DNA of 36,092 bases from Calditrichaceae bacterium (GCA_013360445.1 JABWBP010000078.1:1-36092), one strand, 5' to 3'. Shown: positions 1 through 9,091, numbered from the stretch's first letter. The notes: generated from the sequence alone by a model not told the origin. Numbers and translations are program-made.

Positions 1-2316
1 GTATCCGCCGGTCTCCGGATCGTAGTTGAAGCAGTCGCCGCCTTCCAAGTAGATGCTGCCGCCGTTCTGCAGGTAGCTTTGCAGCGCCTGGCCTTCCGGG
101 TCGCCGGAAACGATCTCGTGGTTATTGGGAAAAATCCCCAAAACCACAAAAATCGCGTCATAAATACTCAAATCGGCTCCGAATTCGAACAGGTCGTTGG
201 TCAAAAAGGAGCTTTTTCCGTTGGCGACCAGGGCATCGAAAATGCTGTCGCCGCTGGCGGCGCTGGCCCCGGTGGCGTCCGGACCTACCCAGACCAAGAA
301 ATTGGGAGTGGAGCCGACAAAGCATTCCACGGCGTTGCCGGGCGCGCTCAGGTTCGGCGGGGTTTCGTCATCCACCGCTCTCACGGTGTAGGTGTAGGTA
401 AATCCCGGCGGGGGGTTATCCGTGTAGGTCTGGGCGCCGGGGGGGGCGCTTCCGGCCAGGCTTCCGTTGCGGTAAATGTTGATATGGTCCAGGTCATCCA
501 ACGGCGTGCCGTCTTCCTGGGCGGTGGGATCCTCCCAGGTGAGAATTGCGCTGGTGGCCGTGGCCGCGCAGGCCAGGTTGGCGGGGGCCGCGGGAACCGG
601 CGATCCCCCGGCGTGCCAGGAGACCTCCAGCGCCTCGCTGGTGCTGTCCGTGGCGATGACTTTGGCATAAAGCCGGTAGGTGTACAACTGGCCGTCGTTC
701 AGCCCCATATCGGTATATTGCTCCGCGCCGCCGGGAATCGATGCCACTGGAACGCTGTCGCGCTGGATTTCGATGGTGAATTCCCCGGGGAGCAAGGGGT
801 CGCCGCCGGCGTAGTGGGTAGGATCATCCCAGGCCAGCTGCATGGAGGCGGGGGTGGTATAATCGCTGTAAGCGGTAATATTGGCCGGGGGATTGGGATC
901 CAGGGAGTCGGCAAAGCTCTGCACTAAAACGGCGCTGTTGTAAACGTTCAAGCGCCCCCCGGTAACGGTGATTCCCTGCAAGGAAGGGATCGGGTCGGTT
1001 CCGTCCATAATCCACTGCTTGAACAGCAGCGCGGTCTCCGCGGGATTATCCTTGTATATCTGGATCAAACCGGGGCTGGCGGCGGCATAGAGCAGGGCGA
1101 CCGCCCCGGCCACGGTGGGCGAGGCCATGGAGGTTCCGGTTTTGCTGCTGTAAGAATTGCCCACGTCGGTGTTCAAAATGCTGGTGCCGGGCGCGCCCAA
1201 GTCGATGGTGGTCAAACCGTAGGCGGCGCCGGAGTTTTTCAGGTCATTGGAAGTGGTGTTGGTAACGGAGAGCAGGTAGTCGCTGGGGCAGGCGGTGGGG
1301 ATGTCCCCTTCAATATCTATGTTGATATTCAGATTGGCGGTGGCCCCGCAACTCAAAATGCCCTGCGCGCCCATGGAATCGTACATCGCGCACCAGATCG
1401 GGAAATTGGCCGGGTCTCCGAAATCCACCCCGAAGGAGGAGTTGGTGACCACCACGAAGGCCCCGAAGGTGCCGTTGGTCTCGTTGTAGCGGGCGCGCTG
1501 CTCCAGGGCGTAGCCGTAGGCTTCCACCACAATGGATTCGGTGCCGGAGGAGCCGGCGATGGGCATCACTTTGGCGTTCCAGTTCACCCCGCTCACTCCC
1601 AGGGCGTTGTTGCCTTTGGCCGCGGCAATGCCGGAGACATGGGTGCCGTGGGAGCTGCTGGGCACGTTCCCGGTGCTGCTGTAGGCGTTCCAACCGTTAT
1701 AATCATCCACGTAGCCGTTGTTGTCATCGTCGATGCCGTTGTTGGGGATTTCGTGGATGTTTTTCCAGAAAGATAAATCCGAATGGGTCAACTCCCCCCC
1801 GCCGTCGATTACCGCCACGATAATCTCGTCCCCCAATTTGGTAACCCCGCCGGTGGCGATGTCCCAGGCTTCCGGCGCGTCGATGTCCGCGTCCGGGGTG
1901 CCGCCGGTCTGCCCGGTGTTATTCAAGGCCCACTGGTTGGGGAATTGGGGATCGTTGGGGAAGGTTTGCTCGATTGCCGGGGGCGTAGTTTTCGCATCAG
2001 AACTCTCCCCCCGCAGGGTGACGAAGTGGTTGAGCTGCGCCAGCAGCACGTCGCGATGCTGGTACACCGCGGCTACCGCTTCCTCCCCCGTGGCGCGGGC
2101 GGGATTGTACTCGAACAACCAGATGTTCATCCGGCGCGACAATAATTTTTTCGCCCGCAGCTCCAGAAAAGTGTAATCATTTTCGAAGGCTTCGATATCG
2201 GCGCGAGGCAGGAACTGAATCAGCAGCTCCCCCTCCTGGTAAGGCGTTTCCCTCTCTTGCGCGAGGGCGGAAAAAAACAGGCAGGATGCCAGAACGGTAA
2301 GGAACAAATTCTTCAT
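1..2316 (-). CDS. Secreted subtilisin-like (S8) serine protease with fibronectin III domains, C-terminus cut by window edge
   Basis: One frame stays open for 772 codons from the ATG at 2316 to base 1, so the C-terminus lies outside the window. Residues 1-19 form a signal peptide. About 25-110 look like a fervidolysin-type propeptide ('GELLIQFLP'). The S8 domain spans roughly 120-440: catalytic Asp171 in VIDGGG, His223 in SHGTHVSG, Ser396 in GTSMASP, and a probable oxyanion Asn327 in GATAN. Two fibronectin III-like domains follow (about 455-550 and 555-650), then an alpha/beta domain beginning NFLVWVG that resembles the glutamine-amidotransferase-like/DUF4350-type modules of such proteases. 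It is expected to be exported and to cut proteins outside the cell or at the surface. A sorting tail like that of the neighbouring gene may lie beyond the edge. Family assignment is firm; substrate is unknown. Confidence 0.93.
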   Translation of the reverse strand, partial: MKNLFLTVLASCLFFSALAQERETPYQEGELLIQFLPRADIEAFENDYTFLELRAKKLLSRRMNIWLFEYNPARATGEEAVAAVYQHRDVLLAQLNHFVTLRGESSDAKTTPPAIEQTFPNDPQFPNQWALNNTGQTGGTPDADIDAPEAWDIATGGVTKLGDEIIVAVIDGGGELTHSDLSFWKNIHEIPNNGIDDDNNGYVDDYNGWNAYSSTGNVPSSSHGTHVSGIAAAKGNNALGVSGVNWNAKVMPIAGSSGTESIVVEAYGYALEQRARYNETNGTFGAFVVVTNSSFGVDFGDPANFPIWCAMYDSMGAQGILSCGATANLNINIDIEGDIPTACPSDYLLSVTNTTSNDLKNSGAAYGLTTIDLGAPGTSILNTDVGNSYSSKTGTSMASPTVAGAVALLYAAASPGLIQIYKDNPAETALLFKQWIMDGTDPIPSLQGITVTGGRLNVYNSAVLVQSFADSLDPNPPANITAYSDYTTPASMQLAWDDPTHYAGGDPLLPGEFTIEIQRDSVPVASIPGGAEQYTDMGLNDGQLYTYRLYAKVIATDSTSEALEVSWHAGGSPVPAAPANLACAATATSAILTWEDPTAQEDGTPLDDLDHINIYRNGSLAGSAPPGAQTYTDNPPPGFTYTYTVRAVDDETPPNLSAPGNAVECFVGSTPNFLVWVGPDATGASAASGDSIFDALVANGKSSFLTNDLFEFGADLSIYDAIFVVLGIFPNNHEIVSGDPEGQALQSYLQNGGSIYLEGGDCFNYDPETGGY

Positions 2317-2576
2317 AAAATACCTCGGTTGGATTTGGTTTGTTGGTGAATGGGAAATTAGTGGCGCTGGCCAATCCCGGCCTTCCAGTCTGCCGCGTTC
2401 CCCGGCAAATCGGAGCAAACCGGAATTCCCGGGGAAAAAAGATGTCCGTGGACGCAGCCGGGCGATTCGATTGTATGTCAAAAAACGGTAAATGACAGGT
2501 AAAAGCGGACAGGAGAGCGAAGGCTCTCTTATTCAGAACTGCGGTTCCGATGGATAATTGGAATCATTGAGGGTAG

Positions 2577-2605
2577 AACATAGCTCATTCAAAAACGATT
2601 TGCAA
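2577..2605 (-). promoter_or_regulatory. Possible promoter for the S8 protease
   Basis: On the minus strand TTGCAA (2605-2600), a 17-nt spacer and TATGTT (2582-2577) lie downstream of the preceding gene's terminator. The match is mediocre and would give a leader of about 255 nt, so this is only a candidate. Confidence 0.25.
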
Positions 2606-2629
2606 AATGAAAAACACTTTTCGAGGCGC

Positions 2630-2661
2630 AAAAAACCAGGGGCGAGCCGCCGGCTCGCCCC
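2630..2661 (-). terminator. Rho-independent terminator of the lamin-tail gene
   Basis: A perfect 10-bp G+C-rich stem (2639-2648 with 2652-2661, loop of 3) is followed on the minus strand by TGG and six T residues. It begins 14 bp after the stop codon of the leftward gene ending at 2676. Confidence 0.9.
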
Positions 2662-2675
2662 TTCAATAGAAATTT

Positions 2676-4541
2676 TTACTTCATCAAGACCATTTTGGCG
2701 ACCTGCTGCTCGCTGCGGTCGAGGGAGAGTACCGCAAAATAGACCCCGCTGGGAACCGCTGCGCCGGCATCGGATCGCCCGTTCCACTGCACCTCGTAGC
2801 GCCCCGCGGCCAGCTTCTCATTCACTAACACGGCGATTTTCTGCCCCAGGGCGTTGTAAACCGCCAACTCGACCGCCGCGGCCTGCCCGGAGGCGGGAAC
2901 ATCGAAGCGCAGGGTGGTGGCGGGGTTGAAGGGGTTGGGATAGTTGCCGTGCAGCTTGAGGGTGCGCACCAGCTCGCCGCCGCTCACCGGCTCTACCCCG
3001 AGAATGATGTCGATGTCTTCCAGGGAGCGGGGCTGCACCTGGTAGCCGGTATCCAGGGGCGCGCCCCCGTTATCGAACTGGGTGAGAATTCCGCGAACGT
3101 TTACCGGCCAGGCGGGTTCGGGAGAGCCGTCGATGTCGGTATCCCGGTCGATGCGCAGGATGATCCGGCTGGCGCCGCCGTCATCGGTGATTTCCACGTT
3201 GGCGTCGGAGTCGAGGGCCGGCCAGGCCTGCCCCGCGCCGGTGTTGGTGACCTGGGCAATGGCGACTAACATGCCTTCATAGGTTTCTGCGTCCGCCAGG
3301 AATTCGGCGATGGTTTTCACCACCGCGCCCGGCAGCACGCCCGGCCCGTTATCAATGATTTCGGTGAGCTGGTTTTCCGGGATGATTTCGGTTTTCCCGT
3401 TGAACTGGTCCACCGCCCCGGTTACGGTGTAACTGTTCCCCACGGTGATGGTCAGACCGGGTTCCAGCCCGAAGGCGAACAGGTTGATGCCCCCGGAGGC
3501 GTCCTGCAGGTACACGTCCAAATTGGTGGTGGAGAAGACCCCGTGCGCCACGGTAGCCACCCCGGTTACCCGGGCGTCGTAGTCCAGGTAGAGCAGCACC
3601 CCGTTGCTGCCCGCGGCGTGGAGATCGAAGACCGGGGTGTTCCCGGCGAAGAAGTTGAAGTGGGCGCTTTCGCTGCCCTGGGGAAAATCATCTTCCGCGT
3701 ACACCCAGTACTCCACCCGGTCGGCGTCGTTGTAGGCGGATTCGGGAATATCGCCGGTATAGGTGTCCCCGCTGGTGTTCACCATCGCGGCGGCCTGCTG
3801 CGCCCCGCCGTTGATGCGATAGCGCAGTTCCACCAGGGTGACCGCGCTGTTATCGGTGACTTCCGCGCTGACGGTGGTATTCTGATCTGCGTCGGGGATT
3901 TTAGGGGTGCGGGCGATGCTGGCGCCGTTGATCACCGGGGGCGGGTCGCCGCTGAGAATTTGCCCGTGCGCGGCATTCTGAGCCCCGGGGGAGGGATCGT
4001 GCGCTTCCGCGGCGAAGAACTGATCCTGGTTATTGGGATCGAAGCCCAGGGTAACTCTGCCCACGCTCAGGTTGGGGGGGCTGGAGTTTTCAGTCGGGGT
4101 AATGGCCATGCCGGCGGTGATATCCGGGTTACCGGAAAGCACCCCTTCGTATGAAAAACCGTCCACTACCACGCCGTTCAATTTCAGTACGATTCCGTCG
4201 GGAGCGCCGTTTTGCACATTGTCCTGGCTGGCCCAATCGCCGGGAGTAAAGTCAACGTTCGGGACGGTGGGGTTGCCAATTACAAAAAAGCCATAGCCGG
4301 CCACGTTGTCATCGGGGATGGTCTGGCCGGCCAGATCAACCGAGCGATACACCCCGCCGCCGTTTCCGTTCACCAACTCGATGGTGTATCCATTCAGGCT
4401 GCTGTTGGTGGGACCGACCAACTCGATAAATTCCTGGGTATCGGAGCCGGGCTGGTCGTAATCCAGCTCATTGATATAAACCTGGGCGAACGCCGCCGTC
4501 GCCCAGAATAACAAAAACAGGGTAAGTAAGAATCCTCGCAT
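2676..4541 (-). CDS. Secreted lamin-tail-domain / OB-fold protein with FlgD/Por-type C-terminal tail
   Basis: 621 residues. The ATG at 4541 follows AGGAGG at good spacing. Residues 1-19 are a signal peptide. Residues 20-180 resemble a lamin-tail domain (VYINELDYDQPGSDTQEFIEL). Residues 205-300 look like an immunoglobulin/fibronectin-like domain. Residues 320-515 form two OB-fold-like halves; the first contains DVYLQDASGGINLF and DQFNGKTEI. The tail (about 530-621) has NYPNPFNPATTLRFDVP and VPSGVYF, the FlgD-Ig / type IX-like sorting pattern of FCB bacteria. OB-folds of this type often accompany secreted nucleases, but I see no nuclease domain, so an adhesive or binding role is as likely. The module is shared with the divergent gene at 5000. 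The function is inferred from architecture only. Confidence 0.88.
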   Translation of the reverse strand: MRGFLLTLFLLFWATAAFAQVYINELDYDQPGSDTQEFIELVGPTNSSLNGYTIELVNGNGGGVYRSVDLAGQTIPDDNVAGYGFFVIGNPTVPNVDFTPGDWASQDNVQNGAPDGIVLKLNGVVVDGFSYEGVLSGNPDITAGMAITPTENSSPPNLSVGRVTLGFDPNNQDQFFAAEAHDPSPGAQNAAHGQILSGDPPPVINGASIARTPKIPDADQNTTVSAEVTDNSAVTLVELRYRINGGAQQAAAMVNTSGDTYTGDIPESAYNDADRVEYWVYAEDDFPQGSESAHFNFFAGNTPVFDLHAAGSNGVLLYLDYDARVTGVATVAHGVFSTTNLDVYLQDASGGINLFAFGLEPGLTITVGNSYTVTGAVDQFNGKTEIIPENQLTEIIDNGPGVLPGAVVKTIAEFLADAETYEGMLVAIAQVTNTGAGQAWPALDSDANVEITDDGGASRIILRIDRDTDIDGSPEPAWPVNVRGILTQFDNGGAPLDTGYQVQPRSLEDIDIILGVEPVSGGELVRTLKLHGNYPNPFNPATTLRFDVPASGQAAAVELAVYNALGQKIAVLVNEKLAAGRYEVQWNGRSDAGAAVPSGVYFAVLSLDRSEQQVAKMVLMK

Positions 4542-4628
4542 AAGACCTCCTGTGGTTTAATTGTAATGATGGTTTGGATGATTTTCTCTTGAAGATAAAC
4601 CCGTGGAAATAAAACCGGAAATCATTTC

Positions 4629-4764
4629 TATACTTGTTAAGGCTTAGTTTTGCACTGTCATGCCCGCGAAAGCGGGCATCCATAGCCTTAAAAAACAATG
4701 GATTTCTCCCGGATAGCCGGGAGGAATGACATAAAAAGTAAAATTCTAAGCCTTACTCAGTATA
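4629..4764. repeat. MITE-like palindromic element with terminal inverted repeats
   Basis: The ends mirror each other: TATACT followed by TAAGGCTTAG on the left (4629-4647) matches the reverse complement of the right end (4764-4747) with a few mismatches. Inside are GTCAT...ATGAC inverted boxes and two compact hairpins: an 8-bp stem with a GAAA loop (4660-4679) and a 7-bp stem with an ATAG loop (4706-4723). It encodes nothing. The inner motif ATGCCCGC-GAAA-GCGGGCAT resembles dispersed palindromes I know from many bacterial genomes. One copy only is visible here, so mobility is inferred from structure. Confidence 0.6.
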
Positions 4765-4914
4765 TTTCCGTCAAGTTAAAAGCCGGTATGACATCACCGG
4801 CCCAACCGCAGGCATGTTAACAAATCGAGGTTTGAGATGCAATCCAAATTTTTCCCCCCGCCGGCGCGTGGCGACGAACGGGGATGTTCGTCGCGCCTGC
4901 CCTTAAATCTCCCC

Positions 4915-4943
4915 TTGATAAAAAAGTATTCGTTCTCTATATT
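4915..4943 (+). promoter_or_regulatory. Sigma-70-like promoter of the surface-protein operon
   Basis: TTGATA, a 17-nt spacer and TATATT give a near-consensus promoter. Predicted transcription start is near 4950, leaving a leader of about 50 nt before the ATG at 5000. A strong hairpin sits just upstream of the -35 box. Confidence 0.7.
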
Positions 4944-4999
4944 CATCGGCCAGGGAGTTGGGATCGTTTTCTTTGCAACTTCAAACCGGAGAACGCGGC

Positions 5000-7900
5000 A
5001 TGAGCTTTCTGCGTTATTTCACCCTCGCGATGTGGTTCCCCCTGCTCGTTTCTGCCCAGGAACACCTGTTGATCAGCGAATTTGTGGTTACCCCCACCGC
5101 CGGGGAGTTCATCGAAATCCACAATCCCACCGCCAGCCCCATCGACCTGTCAAATTATTACCTGACCGATGCAACCAATCCCGGCAACGGGTTCTATTAC
5201 TATAACATCGTCGCCGGCAGCAACGCCGGGGGGGGAAGCTTAGGGGATTTTCACGCCCGCTTTCCCGAGGGCGCGGTGATCGCCCCGGGCGAATATCAAA
5301 CCGTCGCCATGCACGGGAGCAATTTTACCAGCGCTTACGGGATTTCCCCAAGTTATGAATTGTTCAACACCGACGCCGCCATTCCGGACATGCGCGAAGC
5401 CCTGCCCGGCTCGATCAATAACCAGGGCGGGCTGAGCAACGACGGGGAAGTCATCATCCTCTATACCTGGGACGGTGAAAGCGACCTGGTGCAGGACGTG
5501 GATTACGCGGTGTGGGGCGACAAGGTGGAAGCGGTGGATAAAAGCGGGGTTTCCCTCGACGGGCCGGACCCGGACAGCGACCCCTCTACTTACCTCGACG
5601 ACACCTCCATCCCCGAGCAGATTTCCGTTTCCGGCGCCGATCCCCATGTAAACGGCCAGTCCGTGCAGCGTTCCGATGCCGCCGAAAACGGCGAGACCCA
5701 ATCCGGCGGCAACGGCATCAGCGGGCATGATGAAACCAGCGAAGACCTGGCGGCCTCCTTCCGCCCCAATCTGCCCACGCCCAACGGCGCGCCCCCGGCC
5801 TCCGACCCGCCCCAGGTGAGCAACGTAACCCATACGCCCGCCACGCCCTTCCCCGGCGACGCCGTTACGGTTACGGCAACCGTTACCGATGACGGAACCC
5901 TGGTCAGCGTGTACCTGTTCTACTCCGCCAATAATTCCCCTTTCGACAGCACCGCCATGAATGTGGCCACCGGAAATACTTACAGCGCCACGATTGCTCC
6001 CCAACCCAGCGGCGCGACGGTGCGATATTACCTGAAAGCCAGGGACAATGATAATTTGACCACCGTTTCTCCCACCAGTTCATACACCGTGGCCGTGGTA
6101 ACCTCCATCGCGGACATCCAGGCCAATCCCGGGGGATTCACCAACGTCACCGTCGAGGGCGTTGTTACCTTAGGCGCGGGGAAGACCATCGCCACCCGCA
6201 CCGACGCCTACATTCAGGACAATTCCGGCAGGGGCATCAACCTGTTCGATTTCGATCCCCCCAACCCGGCGGACCGCATCGATCGCGGGAACCGGCTGCG
6301 AATCAGCGGAACCATTACGGAATTCGGGGGGGTTACCGAGATCACCAACTTCACGGTCAGCTTTGTTTCCGCCGGAAACCCGCTGCCGGCTCCGCTCTAT
6401 GTTTCTTCGGTGATCGCCAACGACCTTACTTACGAAGGAACCTACATGCGCGTGGTGGGCGTGGCCGAGGATATTGCCTCGGGCGTGGGCGGCGGAACCA
6501 ATATTACCGTGCGCGATGACAAGGGAACCGTTTTAGTGCGGGTGTGGGATATCACCGGCATCAACTTGGGTTTTCTCCGGGCAGGAGACAGCGTTGCCGT
6601 GCAGGGGGTGATGGACGTGTTCAACAACGCTTCCCAGCTCATTCCCGCTTACCAGGACGAGATCACCATTCCCGGCCAAACCGCCCGGGCTGACGGCAGC
6701 GGGATTGCTTCGCTTTCCGTCGCCGCGGTCGATACCAATCAAATCCTGCAAAATTTCACCGTCTCCCTGATCGGGACCATCGAAGAGCCGATTACCACCC
6801 TGCGCATCGACCTGCCCCACTTATGGCAGTGGTCCGGAAATCCCGCCGAGGTTGCGTTAGAAGGGAACGGGCTGGAAGACGCCGCAGTGGAGGTGCAAAC
6901 CGATCCGTTCGACAGGGTTCACCAAGTGTTGATTCGCAACACCTCGATCACCTCCCCGGATACCGCTAAAATTGTCTTCAGCAACCTGGCCACGCCCGCC
7001 GAACCGGTGACCTCGGTGTTCTGGGCGCGCACCGCCGGCGAGGGAGGGCGGCTGCAACTGATCAACGTATCGCCGCGGCTGAGCGTTGCCGGGGGAGAGC
7101 GCTACCTGATCTACGATCTGCAAACCAACTCCGCGGCCTTCCCGGGGACTATTACGGTGCGGGGCGTGACCACCATCGGCGCGGGCAAGCTGCGGGAAGT
7201 CTCTTCCGCCGGCGATTCCCTCACCACCGCCTACATCCAGGATGAGTCCGGGCGGGGAATCAACCTGTTCCGCTTCGGGCTGATCCAGCCGGAACTGGCG
7301 CGCGGCAACCTGGTGGAAGCGCGCGGGGTGGTAACGGAGTTCAACGGGGTGACGGAGGTCGAATATACCTCGATTACTTACTTAGGAACCTCTTCCGAAC
7401 TGCCGCAGCCGCTGCGCCTGACCAACGCCCAGGTGAATTCCCCCCGCTGGGACGGAACCCTGGTCGCCACCGAAGGGGTGATCGTGGAGCGCTTTTCCGC
7501 CGGGAACGGCACTACCTTAGAAATCAGCGACGGGCGGGGCAGAACCAACGTGCGGATTTGGGATACTGCCCGGCTGGATTTGTCGGAGTTCAATGAAAAT
7601 GCCCGGATCTTTGTGGAAGGGGTGGGCAGCCTCTTTTTAGATGACGGCGATAGCATTTTCCAGATTCTCCCGGTTTACCAGGACCAGCTCGAAGTCGATC
7701 CCAATTACGCGCCTTCCATTGAAGACGTCGCCTTGAAGGTGGAACCGCATCCATTTGCGCCGGACCGGGGGGAAACCATCGAGATTTCCTACAACGCCGC
7801 CGCAGTCAACAACCGGGTTACCCTCAGCATTTTCGACCTCGGCGGGCGGCTGGTAACCACCCTGTTAGATGAAGCGGCGGAAGTGATTGAAAATACCTTC

Positions 7901-8038
7901 ACCTGGGATGGCCGCGACCGCCGCAACGAACGGGTTCCCCTGGGCACTTATATTTGCCACCTGAAAGTGGTGGAGCCGGTCTCCGCCAAAACCAAAATCA
8001 AGATGGCCCCGATTGTGGTGGGGACGGTGTTGAAGTGA
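5000..8038 (+). CDS. Secreted lamin-tail-domain protein with two tandem OB-fold pairs and FlgD-like tail
   Basis: 1012 residues from the ATG at 5000, preceded by GGAG; an in-frame TTG at 4958 is rejected because the ATG directly begins a signal peptide (1-19). Domains: lamin-tail 20-175 (LLISEFVVTPTAGEFIEIHN), an immunoglobulin-like domain 270-367, OB-fold pair 370-560, an intervening beta-rich region 565-710, a second OB-fold pair 712-900, and a FlgD-Ig-like tail 905-1012 (VEPHPFAPDRGETIEISY, LGTYICHLKVV). The two OB-fold pairs are an internal duplication: DAYIQDNSGRGINLF near 402 and TAYIQDESGRGINLF near 743, each followed by TEFGGVTEI or TEFNGVTEV. It is probably surface-anchored or secreted. 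It is the first gene of a rightward run of four. No enzyme motif is visible and the function is unknown. Confidence 0.88.
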   Translation: MSFLRYFTLAMWFPLLVSAQEHLLISEFVVTPTAGEFIEIHNPTASPIDLSNYYLTDATNPGNGFYYYNIVAGSNAGGGSLGDFHARFPEGAVIAPGEYQTVAMHGSNFTSAYGISPSYELFNTDAAIPDMREALPGSINNQGGLSNDGEVIILYTWDGESDLVQDVDYAVWGDKVEAVDKSGVSLDGPDPDSDPSTYLDDTSIPEQISVSGADPHVNGQSVQRSDAAENGETQSGGNGISGHDETSEDLAASFRPNLPTPNGAPPASDPPQVSNVTHTPATPFPGDAVTVTATVTDDGTLVSVYLFYSANNSPFDSTAMNVATGNTYSATIAPQPSGATVRYYLKARDNDNLTTVSPTSSYTVAVVTSIADIQANPGGFTNVTVEGVVTLGAGKTIATRTDAYIQDNSGRGINLFDFDPPNPADRIDRGNRLRISGTITEFGGVTEITNFTVSFVSAGNPLPAPLYVSSVIANDLTYEGTYMRVVGVAEDIASGVGGGTNITVRDDKGTVLVRVWDITGINLGFLRAGDSVAVQGVMDVFNNASQLIPAYQDEITIPGQTARADGSGIASLSVAAVDTNQILQNFTVSLIGTIEEPITTLRIDLPHLWQWSGNPAEVALEGNGLEDAAVEVQTDPFDRVHQVLIRNTSITSPDTAKIVFSNLATPAEPVTSVFWARTAGEGGRLQLINVSPRLSVAGGERYLIYDLQTNSAAFPGTITVRGVTTIGAGKLREVSSAGDSLTTAYIQDESGRGINLFRFGLIQPELARGNLVEARGVVTEFNGVTEVEYTSITYLGTSSELPQPLRLTNAQVNSPRWDGTLVATEGVIVERFSAGNGTTLEISDGRGRTNVRIWDTARLDLSEFNENARIFVEGVGSLFLDDGDSIFQILPVYQDQLEVDPNYAPSIEDVALKVEPHPFAPDRGETIEISYNAAAVNNRVTLSIFDLGGRLVTTLLDEAAEVIENTFTWDGRDRRNERVPLGTYICHLKVVEPVSAKTKIKMAPIVVGTVLK

Positions 8039-8045
8039 CAGTCGC

Positions 8046-8073
8046 GAGTTTTGGGTTTTGAGTTTCGAGTTTA
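8046..8073. repeat. Heptamer array (4 units, GAGTTTN family)
   Basis: Four abutting 7-nt units: GAGTTTT, GGGTTTT, GAGTTTC, GAGTTTA. It begins 8 bp after the stop codon of the preceding gene and has no clear inverted arm. One of ten short-period arrays in the window. Confidence 0.75.
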
Positions 8074-8143
8074 AGAAGAGCGAGTCGGGCGAGTTTAAGT
8101 GCTGAAGAGCAATTTTTTGAACCATTTAACCGGGTTATCGGCA

Positions 8144-9019
8144 ATGAAAAGAACGATACTGTCTGCGCTGCTGTTCATCCTCAGCTTTTCTTTACAGACC
8201 AACGCCGGGCTGTTCGACGACCGTTTCCCCAGCCCCCGGGTGGCGGCCATGGGCGGGGCCGGCGTTTCCACGGAGTACAGCGTCTGGTCGGCCTACTACA
8301 ATCCCGCGGGGTTGAGCCGCCTGGAGCGCCTGCAAATGGGGGCGGCCTACCTGCGGCTCTATAATTTGAATTTCTTCAAGAACTTTTTCGGCGGGGTTGC
8401 TTACCCGCTGCCGAAAAAGTACGGCACCCTATCGCTCAATTTCCAATACTTTGGGGTGGACTACGAAGGAGAAAACCTCTCCGGGGAGTACACCTTTGCC
8501 CTCTCGCACGGGTTCTATCTCCTCAAGGATATTCACTCCAGTTTAGCGTTCGGATATTCTTTAAAGGGGTATCATTGGACCCTGGGCACTTCCGTGGGAG
8601 GGATCAACCTGGGCAGCGCCACCACCTTCGGTTTGGACGTGGGATTCCAGGCCTCGGTATATTCCCGCACCTACATCGGGGTCTATTTCCTGAACCTGAA
8701 TGCTCCCCAGGTAGGACAGTCTGTGAAGCACGACCTTCCGCAGCGGATCGTGGCCGGGATTTCCTACCAACCCTACGACGGTGTGTCCACCAGTCTCGAT
8801 TTCAACCGCCTGATCGGTTCCGAAAATACCGAGGCATGGGGCGGGGCGGAATTCCGGGTGTTCGACTATATTTTCCTGCGCTTCGGGGGTACTACCAGCC
8901 CCAACCGCTTTTCCGCCGGGGTGGGGTTCAAGATTCAGGATTTCAACGTCGATTACGGGCTGCGCACCCACAGCGAGCTGGGGGAGACCCATTCGTTCGG
9001 GGTTGCATACAGTTTCTAA
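8144..9019 (+). CDS. PorV/UPF0164-like outer-membrane beta-barrel protein
   Basis: 291 residues. I chose the ATG at 8144 over an in-frame GTG at 8099 because it opens directly into a signal peptide (MKRTILSALLF through QTNA, about 1-21). The mature N-terminus RFPSPRVAAMGGAGVSTEYSVWSAYYNPAGL is the signature of PorV/PorQ and UPF0164-type barrels. The rest alternates aromatic and polar residues, and the chain ends in SFGVAYSF, a C-terminal aromatic suited to BAM-dependent barrel insertion. PorV proteins shuttle type IX cargo in Bacteroidota. Here the neighbours are proteins with FlgD/Por-like tails, so a role in handling them is plausible but unproven. It has no strong Shine-Dalgarno sequence. 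Confidence 0.85.
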   Translation: MKRTILSALLFILSFSLQTNAGLFDDRFPSPRVAAMGGAGVSTEYSVWSAYYNPAGLSRLERLQMGAAYLRLYNLNFFKNFFGGVAYPLPKKYGTLSLNFQYFGVDYEGENLSGEYTFALSHGFYLLKDIHSSLAFGYSLKGYHWTLGTSVGGINLGSATTFGLDVGFQASVYSRTYIGVYFLNLNAPQVGQSVKHDLPQRIVAGISYQPYDGVSTSLDFNRLIGSENTEAWGGAEFRVFDYIFLRFGGTTSPNRFSAGVGFKIQDFNVDYGLRTHSELGETHSFGVAYSF

Positions 9020-9046
9020 TTGGCAATTACCAATTGGCAATTGCCA
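9019..9046. repeat. Heptamer array (4 units, ATTGGCA/ATTGCCA family)
   Basis: Units are ATTGGCA, ATTACCA, ATTGGCA and ATTGCCA. The first unit uses the last base of the preceding stop codon. The alternating units are near reverse complements, so the array is self-complementary. The same unit family recurs at 18036-18056. Confidence 0.85.
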
Positions 9047-9091
9047 ATTCATTGCCGCAACAAACTCTACAAAAATCGCGCAGGGTAAAAG

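Larger units (their letters stand above)
2317..2675. other. Intergenic region upstream of the protease
   Basis: This 359-bp gap separates two leftward genes. It holds the terminator of the upstream gene at its right end, a weak promoter candidate for the protease, and a small hairpin with a GAAG loop at 2513-2528. No open frame here looks like a gene. Confidence 0.6.
4542..4999. other. Divergent intergenic region with a palindromic element and a promoter
   Basis: A 458-bp gap lies between two divergent surface-protein genes. It contains a 136-bp inverted-repeat element (4629-4764), a strong hairpin with 8-bp core stem (4872-4879 with 4886-4893), and a near-consensus rightward promoter at 4915-4943. 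A leftward promoter for the gene starting at 4541 must lie here but no convincing box was found. No gene is seen. Confidence 0.7.

Noticed and set aside
381-1693. Several short frames opposite to or out of frame with the protease
   Set aside because: The continuous minus-strand subtilase frame from 2316 to 1 explains the region with catalytic motifs in place.
2513-2530. Small GAAG-loop hairpin as a terminator
   Set aside because: It has no T-tract on the minus strand and the real terminator is already present at 2630-2661.
4468-4698. Short minus-strand frame containing MDARFRGHD
   Set aside because: This peptide is a known product of reading through the GCCCGC-GAAA-GCGGGC palindrome and is not a protein.
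4958-4999. TTG start giving a 1026-residue product
   Set aside because: It would bury the signal peptide behind 14 residues; the ATG at 5000 has GGAG upstream.
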